The notes: generated by a model from the letters alone, not told the origin. Counted from the stretch's first letter, positions 1 through 5,096 are shown. The stretch is 5,144 bases of DNA from Fibrobacter sp. (GCA_017520105.1 JAFWRL010000083.1:1-5144); one strand, 5' to 3'. A program made the numbers and translations.

Positions 1-17
1 AACGAATCCGTTGCCAT
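1..17 (-). CDS. Possible 5' end of a divergent leftward gene (5 codons visible)
   Basis: On the minus strand an ATG at 17-15 opens a frame reading M-A-T-D-S before the window ends. It is preceded by AGG (26-24) six bases upstream, which could serve as a ribosome binding site, and by a promoter-like sequence at 68-33. Nothing can be said about the product. The call rests only on start-site context, so it could be chance. Confidence 0.25.
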
Positions 18-32
18 ACAACACCTAAAAAC

Positions 33-68
33 GGGCGTAAATTTAGATTTTCGTAAGCTTCACTCCAA
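33..68 (-). promoter_or_regulatory. Putative leftward promoter
   Basis: Read on the minus strand, TTGGAG (68-63) is followed 17 bases later by TAAATTTACGCCC (45-33). The -35 matches only the TTG of TTGACA. The downstream element matches the TAnnTTT(A/G)CG motif that recurs in this window. It would start transcription about 20 nt upstream of the ATG at 17. The evidence is pattern only. Confidence 0.35.
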
Positions 69-79
69 GGGCATTTTTC

Positions 80-91
80 TACCTTTACGCC
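80..91 (+). promoter_or_regulatory. Putative ychF promoter element (TACCTTTACGCC)
   Basis: TACCTTTACGCC lies 46 bases upstream of the ychF start and mirrors TAAATTTACGCCC on the opposite strand at 45-33, so the two face away from each other. No convincing -35 hexamer lies 16-18 bases upstream; the best is CTTCAC at 58-63. The pattern resembles the TAnnTTTG -7 element described for Bacteroidetes, but its role here is inferred from recurrence and placement. Confidence 0.4.
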
Positions 92-126
92 GAAAAAACA
101 AGCGGAAAGTACAGCCGCTAAAAATT

Positions 127-130
127 GGAG
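127..130 (+). promoter_or_regulatory. ychF ribosome binding site (GGAG), decides the start
   Basis: GGAG sits six bases before the ATG at 137. The TTG at 125, which extends the frame by four codons, overlaps this GGAG and so cannot use it. This selects ATG 137, which also gives the normal YchF N-terminus ([17 protein letters not shown]). Confidence 0.8.
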
Positions 131-136
131 ATTATC

Positions 137-1234
137 ATGGGTTTTAAATGTGGCATCGTAGGCCTCCCCAATGTGGGCAAGAGCACCATCTTTAACGCAA
201 TCACCAACGCAGGCGCAGAATCCGCAAACTATCCGTTCTGCACCATCGACCCGAACGTCGGCATGGTCAGCGTCCCGGATGCACGCCTCGATGAACTTGT
301 GAAGGTCTATAACCCGAAATCCATCGTCCCCGCCGTTACAGAATTTGTCGATATCGCAGGCCTTGTAAAGGGAGCCTCCAAGGGCGAAGGTCTCGGTAAC
401 CAGTTCCTCACCCACATCCGCGAATGCGAAGCCATCATGGAAGTGGTGCGTTGCTTTGACGACGAAAACATCATCCACGTGAACGGTTCCGTGGATCCGA
501 TCCGCGACGTGGAAGTCATCGAAACGGAACTCATCCTCAAGGATTTGGACACTGTCGAAAAGCGCCTTGCGACAGAAGCGAAGGCTGCACGCACCGGCAA
601 CGCCGAAGCGAAGGCCCGTCTCGCGGCCTGTGAGCTGTTGAAGAAGAGCATGGAAGAAGGCCACGCGGCCCGCACCGTGATGCACGACAGCGACGAAATG
701 GAACTCATTGTAAAAGACCTAGGCCTCCTTACCGCAAAGCCGCTCTTTTACTGCGCAAACGTCAAGGAAGACGACATCCTCACAGGCAACGCTTACGTCG
801 ATCAGCTGAAAGAATACGCCGCGAAGCACGGCCATGACGTGATTGTCATCAGCGGCAAGATTGAAGAAGAACTCTCCGCGATGGAACCGGCCGACAAGGC
901 CGACTTTTTGAAGGAACTCGGCATGAACGAGTCCGGACTTGATTCTGTTGTTCGTAAAGGCTACGAGATTCTCGGGTTGCGCACCTTCTTTACCGCCGGC
1001 GAAAAGGAATGCCGCGCCTGGACGTTCCACGCAGGCTTCAAGGCCCCGCAATGCGCAGGCGTTATCCACACGGACTTCGAACGCGGTTTTATTCGCGCAG
1101 AAACGCTGAGCTACGCCGACTTCCTCAAGCACGGCAGCTGGAACGCGGCGAAGGAAGCAGGGCTTGTCCGTACAGAAGGCAAGGAATACCTCGTGCAGGA
1201 TGGCGACATCATGTACTTCTTGTTTAACGTGTAA
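137..1234 (+). CDS. ychF: Redox- or stress-responsive ATPase/GTPase YchF (OBG family)
   Basis: The product is 365 aa, close to the usual length of about 363. It is a cytoplasmic P-loop NTPase of the OBG/HAS group, known to bind ribosomes and to influence translation initiation and oxidative-stress responses. Visible motifs are the Walker [10 protein letters not shown] (residues 9-17), the switch [18 protein letters not shown] (72-87) with Leu in place of the usual catalytic Gln, and NVKE (208-211) where classical GTPases have NKxD. That change is the family's known basis for preferring ATP. A charged helical segment at about 130-200 matches the coiled-coil insertion, and the C-terminal 80 or so residues ([17 protein letters not shown] to the end) form the TGS domain. 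The gene stands alone, converging on the minus-strand unit downstream; pth, a frequent neighbour elsewhere, is not seen. The family identification is secure; the cellular role in this organism is inferred. Confidence 0.97.
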   Translation: MGFKCGIVGLPNVGKSTIFNAITNAGAESANYPFCTIDPNVGMVSVPDARLDELVKVYNPKSIVPAVTEFVDIAGLVKGASKGEGLGNQFLTHIRECEAIMEVVRCFDDENIIHVNGSVDPIRDVEVIETELILKDLDTVEKRLATEAKAARTGNAEAKARLAACELLKKSMEEGHAARTVMHDSDEMELIVKDLGLLTAKPLFYCANVKEDDILTGNAYVDQLKEYAAKHGHDVIVISGKIEEELSAMEPADKADFLKELGMNESGLDSVVRKGYEILGLRTFFTAGEKECRAWTFHAGFKAPQCAGVIHTDFERGFIRAETLSYADFLKHGSWNAAKEAGLVRTEGKEYLVQDGDIMYFLFNV

Positions 1235-1235
1235 T

Positions 1236-1288
1236 TAGACGAAAGAACGCCCGCCAAAGCGGGCTATAGACGAAAGACGAGAGAACGC
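1236..1288. repeat. Short direct repeats downstream of ychF
   Basis: TAGACGAAAGA occurs exactly at 1236-1246 and 1267-1277, and each copy is followed by a related AGAACGC (1244-1250 and 1282-1288). The two copies flank the 1249-1264 stem-loop. Their role is unknown; they may be a tandem duplication or part of a dispersed genomic repeat. Confidence 0.55.
1249..1264 (+). other. Perfect 6-bp stem-loop after the ychF stop
   Basis: GCCCGC (1249-1254) and GCGGGC (1259-1264) pair around a CAAA loop, 14 bases after the stop codon. No T-run follows, so it is not a standard intrinsic terminator by itself. It could protect the 3' end of the mRNA or assist the terminator about 50 bases downstream. Confidence 0.5.
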
Positions 1289-1315
1289 GACAAAGCCGTT
1301 GTTATCAGAATTGTC

Positions 1316-1363
1316 ACCCCGGATTAAGGTCGCTGAGCTTGCCGAAGCGCTGGGGTCTTTTTT
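1316..1363 (+). terminator. Rightward terminator for ychF, built on a dispersed repeat
   Basis: ACCCCGG (1316-1322) pairs with CTGGGGT (1350-1356), with one G-T wobble. Inside, CGCT (1331-1334) pairs with AGCG (1346-1349). TTTTTT (1358-1363) follows directly, as expected for an intrinsic terminator on the plus strand. The inner part, CGCTGAGCTTGCCGAAGCG, resembles a small repeat found dispersed in many bacterial genomes and is related to the one at 3018-3040. The long imperfect stem makes termination efficiency uncertain. Confidence 0.55.
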
Positions 1364-1369
1364 ATATAC

Positions 1370-1396
1370 AAAAAATCCCGGCACTGAGGCCGGGAT
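1370..1396 (-). terminator. Intrinsic terminator of the leftward two-gene unit
   Basis: A perfect 8-bp inverted repeat, ATCCCGGC (1375-1382) and GCCGGGAT (1389-1396), has a 6-nt loop. On the minus strand it is followed by a T-run (1375-1370), of which the last base overlaps the stem. It lies 25 bases past the stop of the 54-aa gene. This is a textbook terminator and closes the operon. Confidence 0.9.
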
Positions 1397-1420
1397 AAAA
1401 ACTATTGATTTATCAACAAA

Positions 1421-1585
1421 CTAGTTGAGTTCATAATAGTAATCATCTGCGTCCATTTCTTTCAGATCGACGCCATCGTCGGAGGAACCACTCAACAGTT
1501 TGGCTTCGCTTTCCATGTTCATAATTTCCATGGCAGGAGCAACATAAACCTTCTTTTCAATTTTGTTTTCAAGTTCGATATTCAT
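1421..1585 (-). CDS. Small acidic 54-aa protein of unknown function, second gene of the unit
   Basis: The frame starts at ATG 1585 and ends at TAG 1421-1423. The N-terminal part is lysine- and glutamate-rich (MNIELENKIEKK), followed by VYVAPAMEIMNMESEAKLLSGS (split here as VYVAPAMEIM and NMESEAKLLSGS) and a very acidic tail with DDGVDLKE, DADD and YYYELN. There is no signal peptide, membrane segment or cysteine. A strong GAGGGGG Shine-Dalgarno at 1596-1590 begins directly after the stop of the upstream gene, and only 11 nt separate the two genes, so co-transcription and perhaps translational coupling are likely. The Y-x-x-P-x-M-E-x...LL-x-G-S pattern recalls, from memory, short uncharacterised proteins common in Bacteroidetes. 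A leader-plus-core peptide precursor or a regulator or partner of the exported protein is possible. No function is assigned. That it is a real gene is well supported by its RBS, position and terminator. Confidence 0.82.
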   Translation of the reverse strand: MNIELENKIEKKVYVAPAMEIMNMESEAKLLSGSSDDGVDLKEMDADDYYYELN

Positions 1586-1589
1586 TTTT

Positions 1590-1596
1590 CCCCCTC
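1590..1596 (-). promoter_or_regulatory. Ribosome binding site of the 54-aa gene (GAGGGGG)
   Basis: On the minus strand GAGGGGG runs from 1596 to 1590, four A residues before ATG 1585, and abuts the TAA of the upstream gene (1599-1597). It is the strongest evidence that this short frame is translated. Confidence 0.8.
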
Positions 1597-2550
1597 TTAC
1601 TTGATAATAACCTTTTTCTTGTTGTTGTAGTAGGTGCCCTTGGCAGTCGGCTTGTGGTCAAGCACGCGACCCTTCATATCGAACCAACGGTTGTCTTCCT
1701 TGACAATTTCACCCGTACTCGTATTCAGTTGTCCAATATAAGTCGTTCCTTTATTATCGTCAACGAGATATACCTCGATAGTTTCAGGCATTTCAACATC
1801 GTCATCAGAAGCAGACTTGTTCAAGCTGGCCAAAGTAACCTTAAGGTATGCTCTGAACGGTCTGATTGAGGCGCATTTGCCATCCTTGCATGCAACATGC
1901 ACAAAATCACCGACTTTTTTACCATCCGCATTCGTACCGGCAAAGCCGTAGATTCCCTTAGGATTCTTGAATTCGATGCTTTCGTAAGTGCCTGTGAAGC
2001 TAAACTTATACGGTTGATCAACGTTCTTTTCAACGACATAACTATAAACTTTATCGTGGGTTGTCGTATTCAGAACAATCTTATGAGCATTATCGGCGTG
2101 GTAAGAAATCTGAGCATTATCTTTTTGTTCGGAAAGAACAACATAGGGCGTATTCGCTTCATATGTTCCCCCAGATACCGTTCGGCAATTAACTCTAAAT
2201 TTACAGTAGTCTATGCAGTCCTTTGTCACTTCTATAAAGCGATAGACTTGTAAACCCGTTAACGAAAATGCAGAAACATCTGCTTCTATCGGGAGCATCA
2301 ATGTTGAAAAGGCGCCTTTTTTGAACTTACGGTTGAAAAAGACAGAGTCCACTTCGATGTTTTTCGTAATCACCGGAGTTTCCTTGGAATCGTCGTCAAT
2401 ATCAGCGACAGTAACTTCACCAGCGTCGGTTTTCACTTTCTTGATGGTGATAGCACCGTATTTAGCGATGATTTCTTCATCAGCGGCAAAGGAAGAAGCC
2501 GCAAACAGAGAAGCCATCGCTACGACAGCCAGAATTTTTGAACTTTTCAT
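1597..2550 (-). CDS. Exported beta-rich protein with C-terminal WFDMKGR...VIIK tail, function unknown
   Basis: The product is 317 aa. Residues 1-22 are a typical signal peptide: KSSK, a hydrophobic core LAVVAMASLFAASS, and AFAA-like cleavage after SFA-A. No lipobox cysteine is seen, so it is secreted or periplasmic or surface-bound. The mature part has no recognised catalytic motif. Recognisable blocks are RKFKKGAFSTLMLPIE (74-89), EANTPYVV (131-138), FTGTYE (185-190), YGFAG (201-205) and IRPFRAYL (229-236); similar blocks occur, from memory, in uncharacterised surface proteins of Prevotella and Fibrobacter. Five cysteines (112, 116, 122, 221, 226) sit in two clusters and could form disulfides. 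The C-terminus (289-317, WFDMKGR to KKVIIK) resembles a cell-surface sorting or C-terminal beta domain such as type IX secretion signals. Sampled rows are about 38-45% GC against about 53% in ychF. ATG 2550 is chosen because it has a strong RBS and gives the signal peptide. Confidence 0.85.
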   Translation of the reverse strand: MKSSKILAVVAMASLFAASSFAADEEIIAKYGAITIKKVKTDAGEVTVADIDDDSKETPVITKNIEVDSVFFNRKFKKGAFSTLMLPIEADVSAFSLTGLQVYRFIEVTKDCIDYCKFRVNCRTVSGGTYEANTPYVVLSEQKDNAQISYHADNAHKIVLNTTTHDKVYSYVVEKNVDQPYKFSFTGTYESIEFKNPKGIYGFAGTNADGKKVGDFVHVACKDGKCASIRPFRAYLKVTLASLNKSASDDDVEMPETIEVYLVDDNKGTTYIGQLNTSTGEIVKEDNRWFDMKGRVLDHKPTAKGTYYNNKKKVIIK

Positions 2551-2702
2551 GAATTACCCTCCAATTTGAATTCATTTGTTTTTGTTAAAAAAATCAATAA
2601 GCCAACCCAACTACATCCACAGGCATTAACAACAGCCTGAAGAACAGAATCAGCAAGTTCTGAGATGCTGTGACATAAGCGTTCAGCCACTCTCAAAAAA
2701 CT
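2551..2702 (-). other. Long 5' leader (about 150 nt) of the exported-protein unit
   Basis: The predicted transcript start near 2702 leaves about 150 nt before the ATG. The leader can form small hairpins, for example CAGGC/GCCTG (2639-2635 with 2624-2620) and CAGCA with TGCTG nearby. A frame open from upstream runs through the leader and ends in TGA overlapping the start codon as ATGA (2550-2547). No known riboswitch is recognised. Confidence 0.45.
2557..2562 (-). promoter_or_regulatory. Ribosome binding site of the exported-protein gene (GGAGGG)
   Basis: GGAGGG on the minus strand (2562-2557) is six bases before ATG 2550. It is close to the anti-Shine-Dalgarno complement and fixes the start codon. 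Confidence 0.85.
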
Positions 2703-2708
2703 TAGTTT

Positions 2709-2736
2709 ATAATAGAAACGGAGTTTCACGTGTCTA
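2709..2736 (-). promoter_or_regulatory. Sigma-70-like promoter of the exported-protein unit
   Basis: On the minus strand TAGACA (2736-2731, five of six matches to TTGACA) is followed 16 bases later by TATTAT (2714-2709). Transcription would begin near 2702. This is the best -35/-10 pair in the window and the only strong promoter candidate for the two-gene unit. Confidence 0.65.
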
Positions 2737-2776
2737 TAATTCCTTTATTACAAACAGCATCACCAAACTCCAACAA

Positions 2777-2818
2777 CGTTTTTCAAGTAAACTAACTTAC
2801 AGCAATACTTGAAAAGCG
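2777..2818. repeat. 13-bp inverted repeat upstream of the promoter
   Basis: CGTTTTTCAAGTA (2777-2789) and TACTTGAAAAGCG (2806-2818) are complementary over 13 positions with one T-G pair, around a 16-nt spacer; the inner 10 bp are perfect. No T-run follows on either strand, so it is not a terminator. It lies about 40 bp upstream of the -35 box and could be a regulator binding site or an RNA stem. Confidence 0.55.
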
Positions 2819-2833
2819 CGGTGCAAAGATATA

Positions 2834-2875
2834 TTATTTTTGCGGAAAAAACGAGGGCTTTAAACTTATTTTTGC
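2834..2875 (+). promoter_or_regulatory. Two copies of TTATTTTTGC, promoter-like, no gene downstream
   Basis: TTATTTTTGC occurs exactly at 2834-2843 and 2866-2875, 32 bases apart. Both contain TAnnTTTG in the plus direction. The pair is also bracketed by an inverted GTGCAAA (2821-2827) and TTTGCAC (2871-2877). No plus-strand gene follows for over 2 kb, so these may drive an unrecognised RNA, be relics, or be operator repeats. Confidence 0.3.
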
Positions 2876-2929
2876 ACTGACAAACTTCTTACATAAAACT
2901 TATTTTGGCTTTTTTAGGCTTGTTTTCCA

Positions 2930-2957
2930 GTTTTTGTTGCGAAAAGGTTACAAAAAC
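2930..2957. repeat. Inverted repeat GTTTTTGT/ACAAAAAC
   Basis: Perfect 8-bp arms at 2930-2937 and 2950-2957 flank a 12-nt spacer. They are AT-rich with no adjoining T-run, so terminator function is doubtful. Otherwise the stretch 2880-3000 holds nothing that can be assigned. Confidence 0.35.
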
Positions 2958-3006
2958 AAATTAGCCCATGGAATTATATCCATAGGCGTTTTCATCGAGA
3001 AAAGTG

Positions 3007-3102
3007 ATGCCCGCATCCTTCGGCTACGCTCAGGACAGGCTCTGGCGAGCATGGCAATGCAGACGCAAGCCTGTCACCCCGCACTTGTTGCGGGGCCGGC
3101 AT
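3007..3102. repeat. GC-rich palindromic dispersed-repeat element after argD
   Basis: The outer ends pair as ATGCC (3007-3011) with GGCAT (3098-3102). Within are a CCTTCGGCTACGCTCAGGAC block (3017-3036) related to the 1331-1349 repeat, and a perfect 7-bp hairpin CCCCGCA/TGCGGGG (3077-3083, 3089-3095). The element starts 8 bases after the argD stop. Both the GTCACCCCG start (3073-3081) and the CTGAGC...GCCGAAG block recur at 1313-1347, suggesting one mobile-like repeat family. The hairpin might also end or protect argBD mRNA, but no T-run is present. Confidence 0.55.
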
Positions 3103-3109
3103 TTAGAGA

Positions 3110-4321
3110 TTACTTCGAGGCTTTAGCGAATGCGGCCTCAAGCTTCGTCAAAGCTTCGTCGCATTCGGCGGCGCTCACATTCAGCGGCGGGAGCAAACGG
3201 AGCACGTTGCCCTTAGCGCTAAGGACCATCATGCCTTCGTCGCGGGCGGCAGCAATCACGTTACCGACCGGGAGCGATTCGTCGAGAGCGAGGCCGAGAA
3301 TAAGGCCTTCACCACGTACGCCCTTCACAGCCGGGAACTTTGCGGCAATCGCTTCGAGGCCAGCCTTGAGCTGAGCGGAGCGAGCTTCCACATTGGCGAG
3401 GAATTCCGGCTTTGCAATCTGGTTCACGACAGCGAGACCGACCGCGCAAGCGACCGGGTTGCCGCCAAACGTCGTGCCATGATCGCCCGCCTTGAGCTGG
3501 TCAGCAACCTTCTGGCGGAGGAGCACTGCACCAAGCGGGAGACCTCCGCCAAGCGCCTTCGCAAGCGATACGAGATCCGCATCAATGCCATGTTTCTGGA
3601 GGCCGAGGAATGTTCCGAGACGGCCCATGCCCGCCTGAACTTCATCGACAATCACGAGGCAGCCGAATTCTTTCTTGAGGCTGTTGATGGCAGCGACCAT
3701 TTCATCGGAAACGGTCATCACGCCACCTTCGGCAGCGAGCGATTCGAGCATGATGGCGCAAGTGTCGTTGTTGACTTCAGCCTTGAGGGCAGCCACATCG
3801 TTCCAAGGAACATGAACAAAGTCACCCGGCATGGAGCCAAAGCCTTCGCGGATAGCCGGCTGACCCGTTGCAGAAAGAGCTGCAAACGTACGACCGTGGA
3901 AGCTGTTCACGAACGTGATAATCTTCTGGCGGTTCTTTTCACCCTTGCGATCGAAATACTTACGTGCAAACTTGATGCAGCCTTCGTTCGCTTCGGTACC
4001 GGAGTTGCAGAAGAAAGCCTTGTCGAAACCAGTCGCAGCAAGGAGAGCCTTGGCGAGGTTCACCTGCGGGAAGTTCGGATAAAGGTTCGAAATGTGGAAG
4101 AAGCTGTCCATCTGTTCTTCGACAGCCTTCTTGATAGCCGCATTCTGGTGGCCGAGAGCGTTCACGGCGATGCCAGCGACAAAGTCAAGATACTTCTTGC
4201 CGTTCTTATCGAACAAGTAAGAACCTTCGCCACGGACAAATTCAATATTGGCCTTGCCATAAAGCGGGGCGATAAACTGCTTGTCTTCTTCAAAAATCGA
4301 ATTAGCCAAGGATTGTGCCAT
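3110..4321 (-). CDS. argD: Acetylornithine aminotransferase
   Basis: The product is 403 aa, the usual length for the family. It is a PLP-dependent class III aminotransferase that converts N-acetylglutamate 5-semialdehyde plus glutamate to N-acetylornithine in cytoplasmic arginine synthesis; many ArgD enzymes also act on succinyldiaminopimelate in lysine synthesis. Visible features are GIAVNALGH (50-58), FFCNSGTEAN (103-112, phosphate binding), FHGRT (141-145), VDEVQAGMGR (225-234) with the PLP-ring Asp226, SLAKALGGG with the Schiff-base Lys255, and HGTTFGGNP (281-289). The loop usually read as EPIQGEGG is ESLAAEGG here (193-200). The start overlaps the end of argB by 20 nt; GGAG at 4334-4331, inside argB, lies nine bases upstream of the ATG. 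ArgD is clear; ornithine or succinylornithine transaminase is the main alternative, made unlikely by argB next door. Confidence 0.95.
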   Translation of the reverse strand: MAQSLANSIFEEDKQFIAPLYGKANIEFVRGEGSYLFDKNGKKYLDFVAGIAVNALGHQNAAIKKAVEEQMDSFFHISNLYPNFPQVNLAKALLAATGFDKAFFCNSGTEANEGCIKFARKYFDRKGEKNRQKIITFVNSFHGRTFAALSATGQPAIREGFGSMPGDFVHVPWNDVAALKAEVNNDTCAIMLESLAAEGGVMTVSDEMVAAINSLKKEFGCLVIVDEVQAGMGRLGTFLGLQKHGIDADLVSLAKALGGGLPLGAVLLRQKVADQLKAGDHGTTFGGNPVACAVGLAVVNQIAKPEFLANVEARSAQLKAGLEAIAAKFPAVKGVRGEGLILGLALDESLPVGNVIAAARDEGMMVLSAKGNVLRLLPPLNVSAAECDEALTKLEAAFAKASK

Positions 4322-5093
4322 AGTTCAGTTCTCCATTAATTTGTTTTACAAAGTGTTCGGCGTCCTTCCAGCCGACAATGTGAATGCTCTTGAGACCGCG
4401 TTCAATACTCTTGAAGCTTTCGCGGACCTTCGGAATCATGCCGCCACTGATGACGCCAGACTCGATGAGTTTTTCGGCAGCCGCTTCGCTCAATTCAGGA
4501 ATGACGGTCTTCGTATCGTCCATCACGCCCGGGACATCGCTCACCAGCACGAACTGGTCAGCATGGAGTGCCACAGCCAGTTCGCTTGCTGCCGTATCGG
4601 CATTCACGTTCCAGCTCACAGCCTTACCGTTTTCGTCAGGACCGATAGAAATCGGGCTTACAACAGGCACAAAGCCAGCAGACCAGAGGGCTTCCACAAT
4701 CTGCGGATTGACTTTCTTGACTTCGCCCACGAGGCCAAGATCCACCTTGCCCTGCTTTTTCACAACTTCGAACAACTTGGCATCTACGCCACTCAGACCG
4801 ACAGCGTTGCAATTGTTTTCGAGGAGCATTCGCACGAGCTTCTTGTTGACGTGACCCGAGAGCGTCATTTCGACCATTTTCATGATAGAAGGCGTCGTGA
4901 CTCGGAGACCGTCGATAAAGGTTGGTTGTTCTCGGAGCAAGGATATATTCTCGTTGATGTCCTTGCCACCGCCGTGCACCACGGCCACTTGGCAGCCCAT
5001 AGCCGGAAGCTTGCTGACTGCCGCCACAAAATCGGCCAACTTGGCTTCGTCGATTGCCAAGCTGCCACCAATTTTTACAACCACTTTTTTCAT
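4302..5093 (-). CDS. argB: Acetylglutamate kinase
   Basis: The product is 263 aa, an amino-acid kinase family enzyme that phosphorylates N-acetyl-L-glutamate with ATP, the second step of arginine synthesis in the cytoplasm. Visible features are KIGGS (7-11) with Lys7 for phosphate binding, HGGGK (40-44), DGLRVT (61-66) with the substrate Arg64, WNVNADTAA (161-169) with Asn162 and Asp166, VSDVPGVM (184-191) and SGGMIPKV (216-223) with Lys222. The protein begins directly at the kinase fold, so the N-terminal helix of arginine-inhibited hexameric enzymes is missing; it matches the short, usually arginine-insensitive E. coli type. An in-frame TAA (5099-5097) one codon upstream fixes ATG 5093 as the earliest start. 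The gene overlaps argD by 20 nt, forming an operon that probably extends further upstream. Confidence 0.96.
   Translation of the reverse strand: MKKVVVKIGGSLAIDEAKLADFVAAVSKLPAMGCQVAVVHGGGKDINENISLLREQPTFIDGLRVTTPSIMKMVEMTLSGHVNKKLVRMLLENNCNAVGLSGVDAKLFEVVKKQGKVDLGLVGEVKKVNPQIVEALWSAGFVPVVSPISIGPDENGKAVSWNVNADTAASELAVALHADQFVLVSDVPGVMDDTKTVIPELSEAAAEKLIESGVISGGMIPKVRESFKSIERGLKSIHIVGWKDAEHFVKQINGELNYGTILG
4331..4334 (-). promoter_or_regulatory. argD ribosome binding site (GGAG) inside argB
   Basis: GGAG lies on the minus strand at 4334-4331, nine bases before the argD ATG at 4321. It falls within the argB reading frame, so argD translation is likely to depend partly on ribosomes finishing argB. 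Confidence 0.65.
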
Positions 5094-5096
5094 CGT

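Noticed and set aside
125..136. TTG start adding four residues to YchF
   Set aside because: The TTG overlaps the ribosome binding site; ATG 137 has correct spacing and gives the family's standard N-terminus.
1..148. Plus-strand frame open from the window edge to 148, overlapping the ychF start
   Set aside because: It would overlap ychF, shows no recognisable protein, and the region carries promoter-like elements; a 49-codon open frame is easily chance.
2973..2978. Perfect TATAAT on the minus strand downstream of argD
   Set aside because: No acceptable -35 is found 16-18 bases upstream, and it lies in an AT-rich small palindrome; a promoter cannot be claimed.
3077..3095. Perfect CCCCGCA/TGCGGGG hairpin as the argBD terminator
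   Set aside because: There is no T-run on the minus-strand exit side; it fits better as part of the dispersed repeat.
2551..3109. CRISPR array, tRNA or riboswitch in the largest intergenic region
   Set aside because: There are no regularly spaced repeats, no cloverleaf or CCA-type end, and no aptamer pattern recognised.
2934..3374. 146-codon plus-strand frame running into the argD 3' end
   Set aside because: It has a TTG start, runs through a dispersed repeat and lies antisense to argD; the residues look like repeat-derived noise.
3479..4339. 286-codon plus-strand frame opposite argD
   Set aside because: It is an antisense shadow of a clearly identified argD with no ribosome binding site or recognisable domain.
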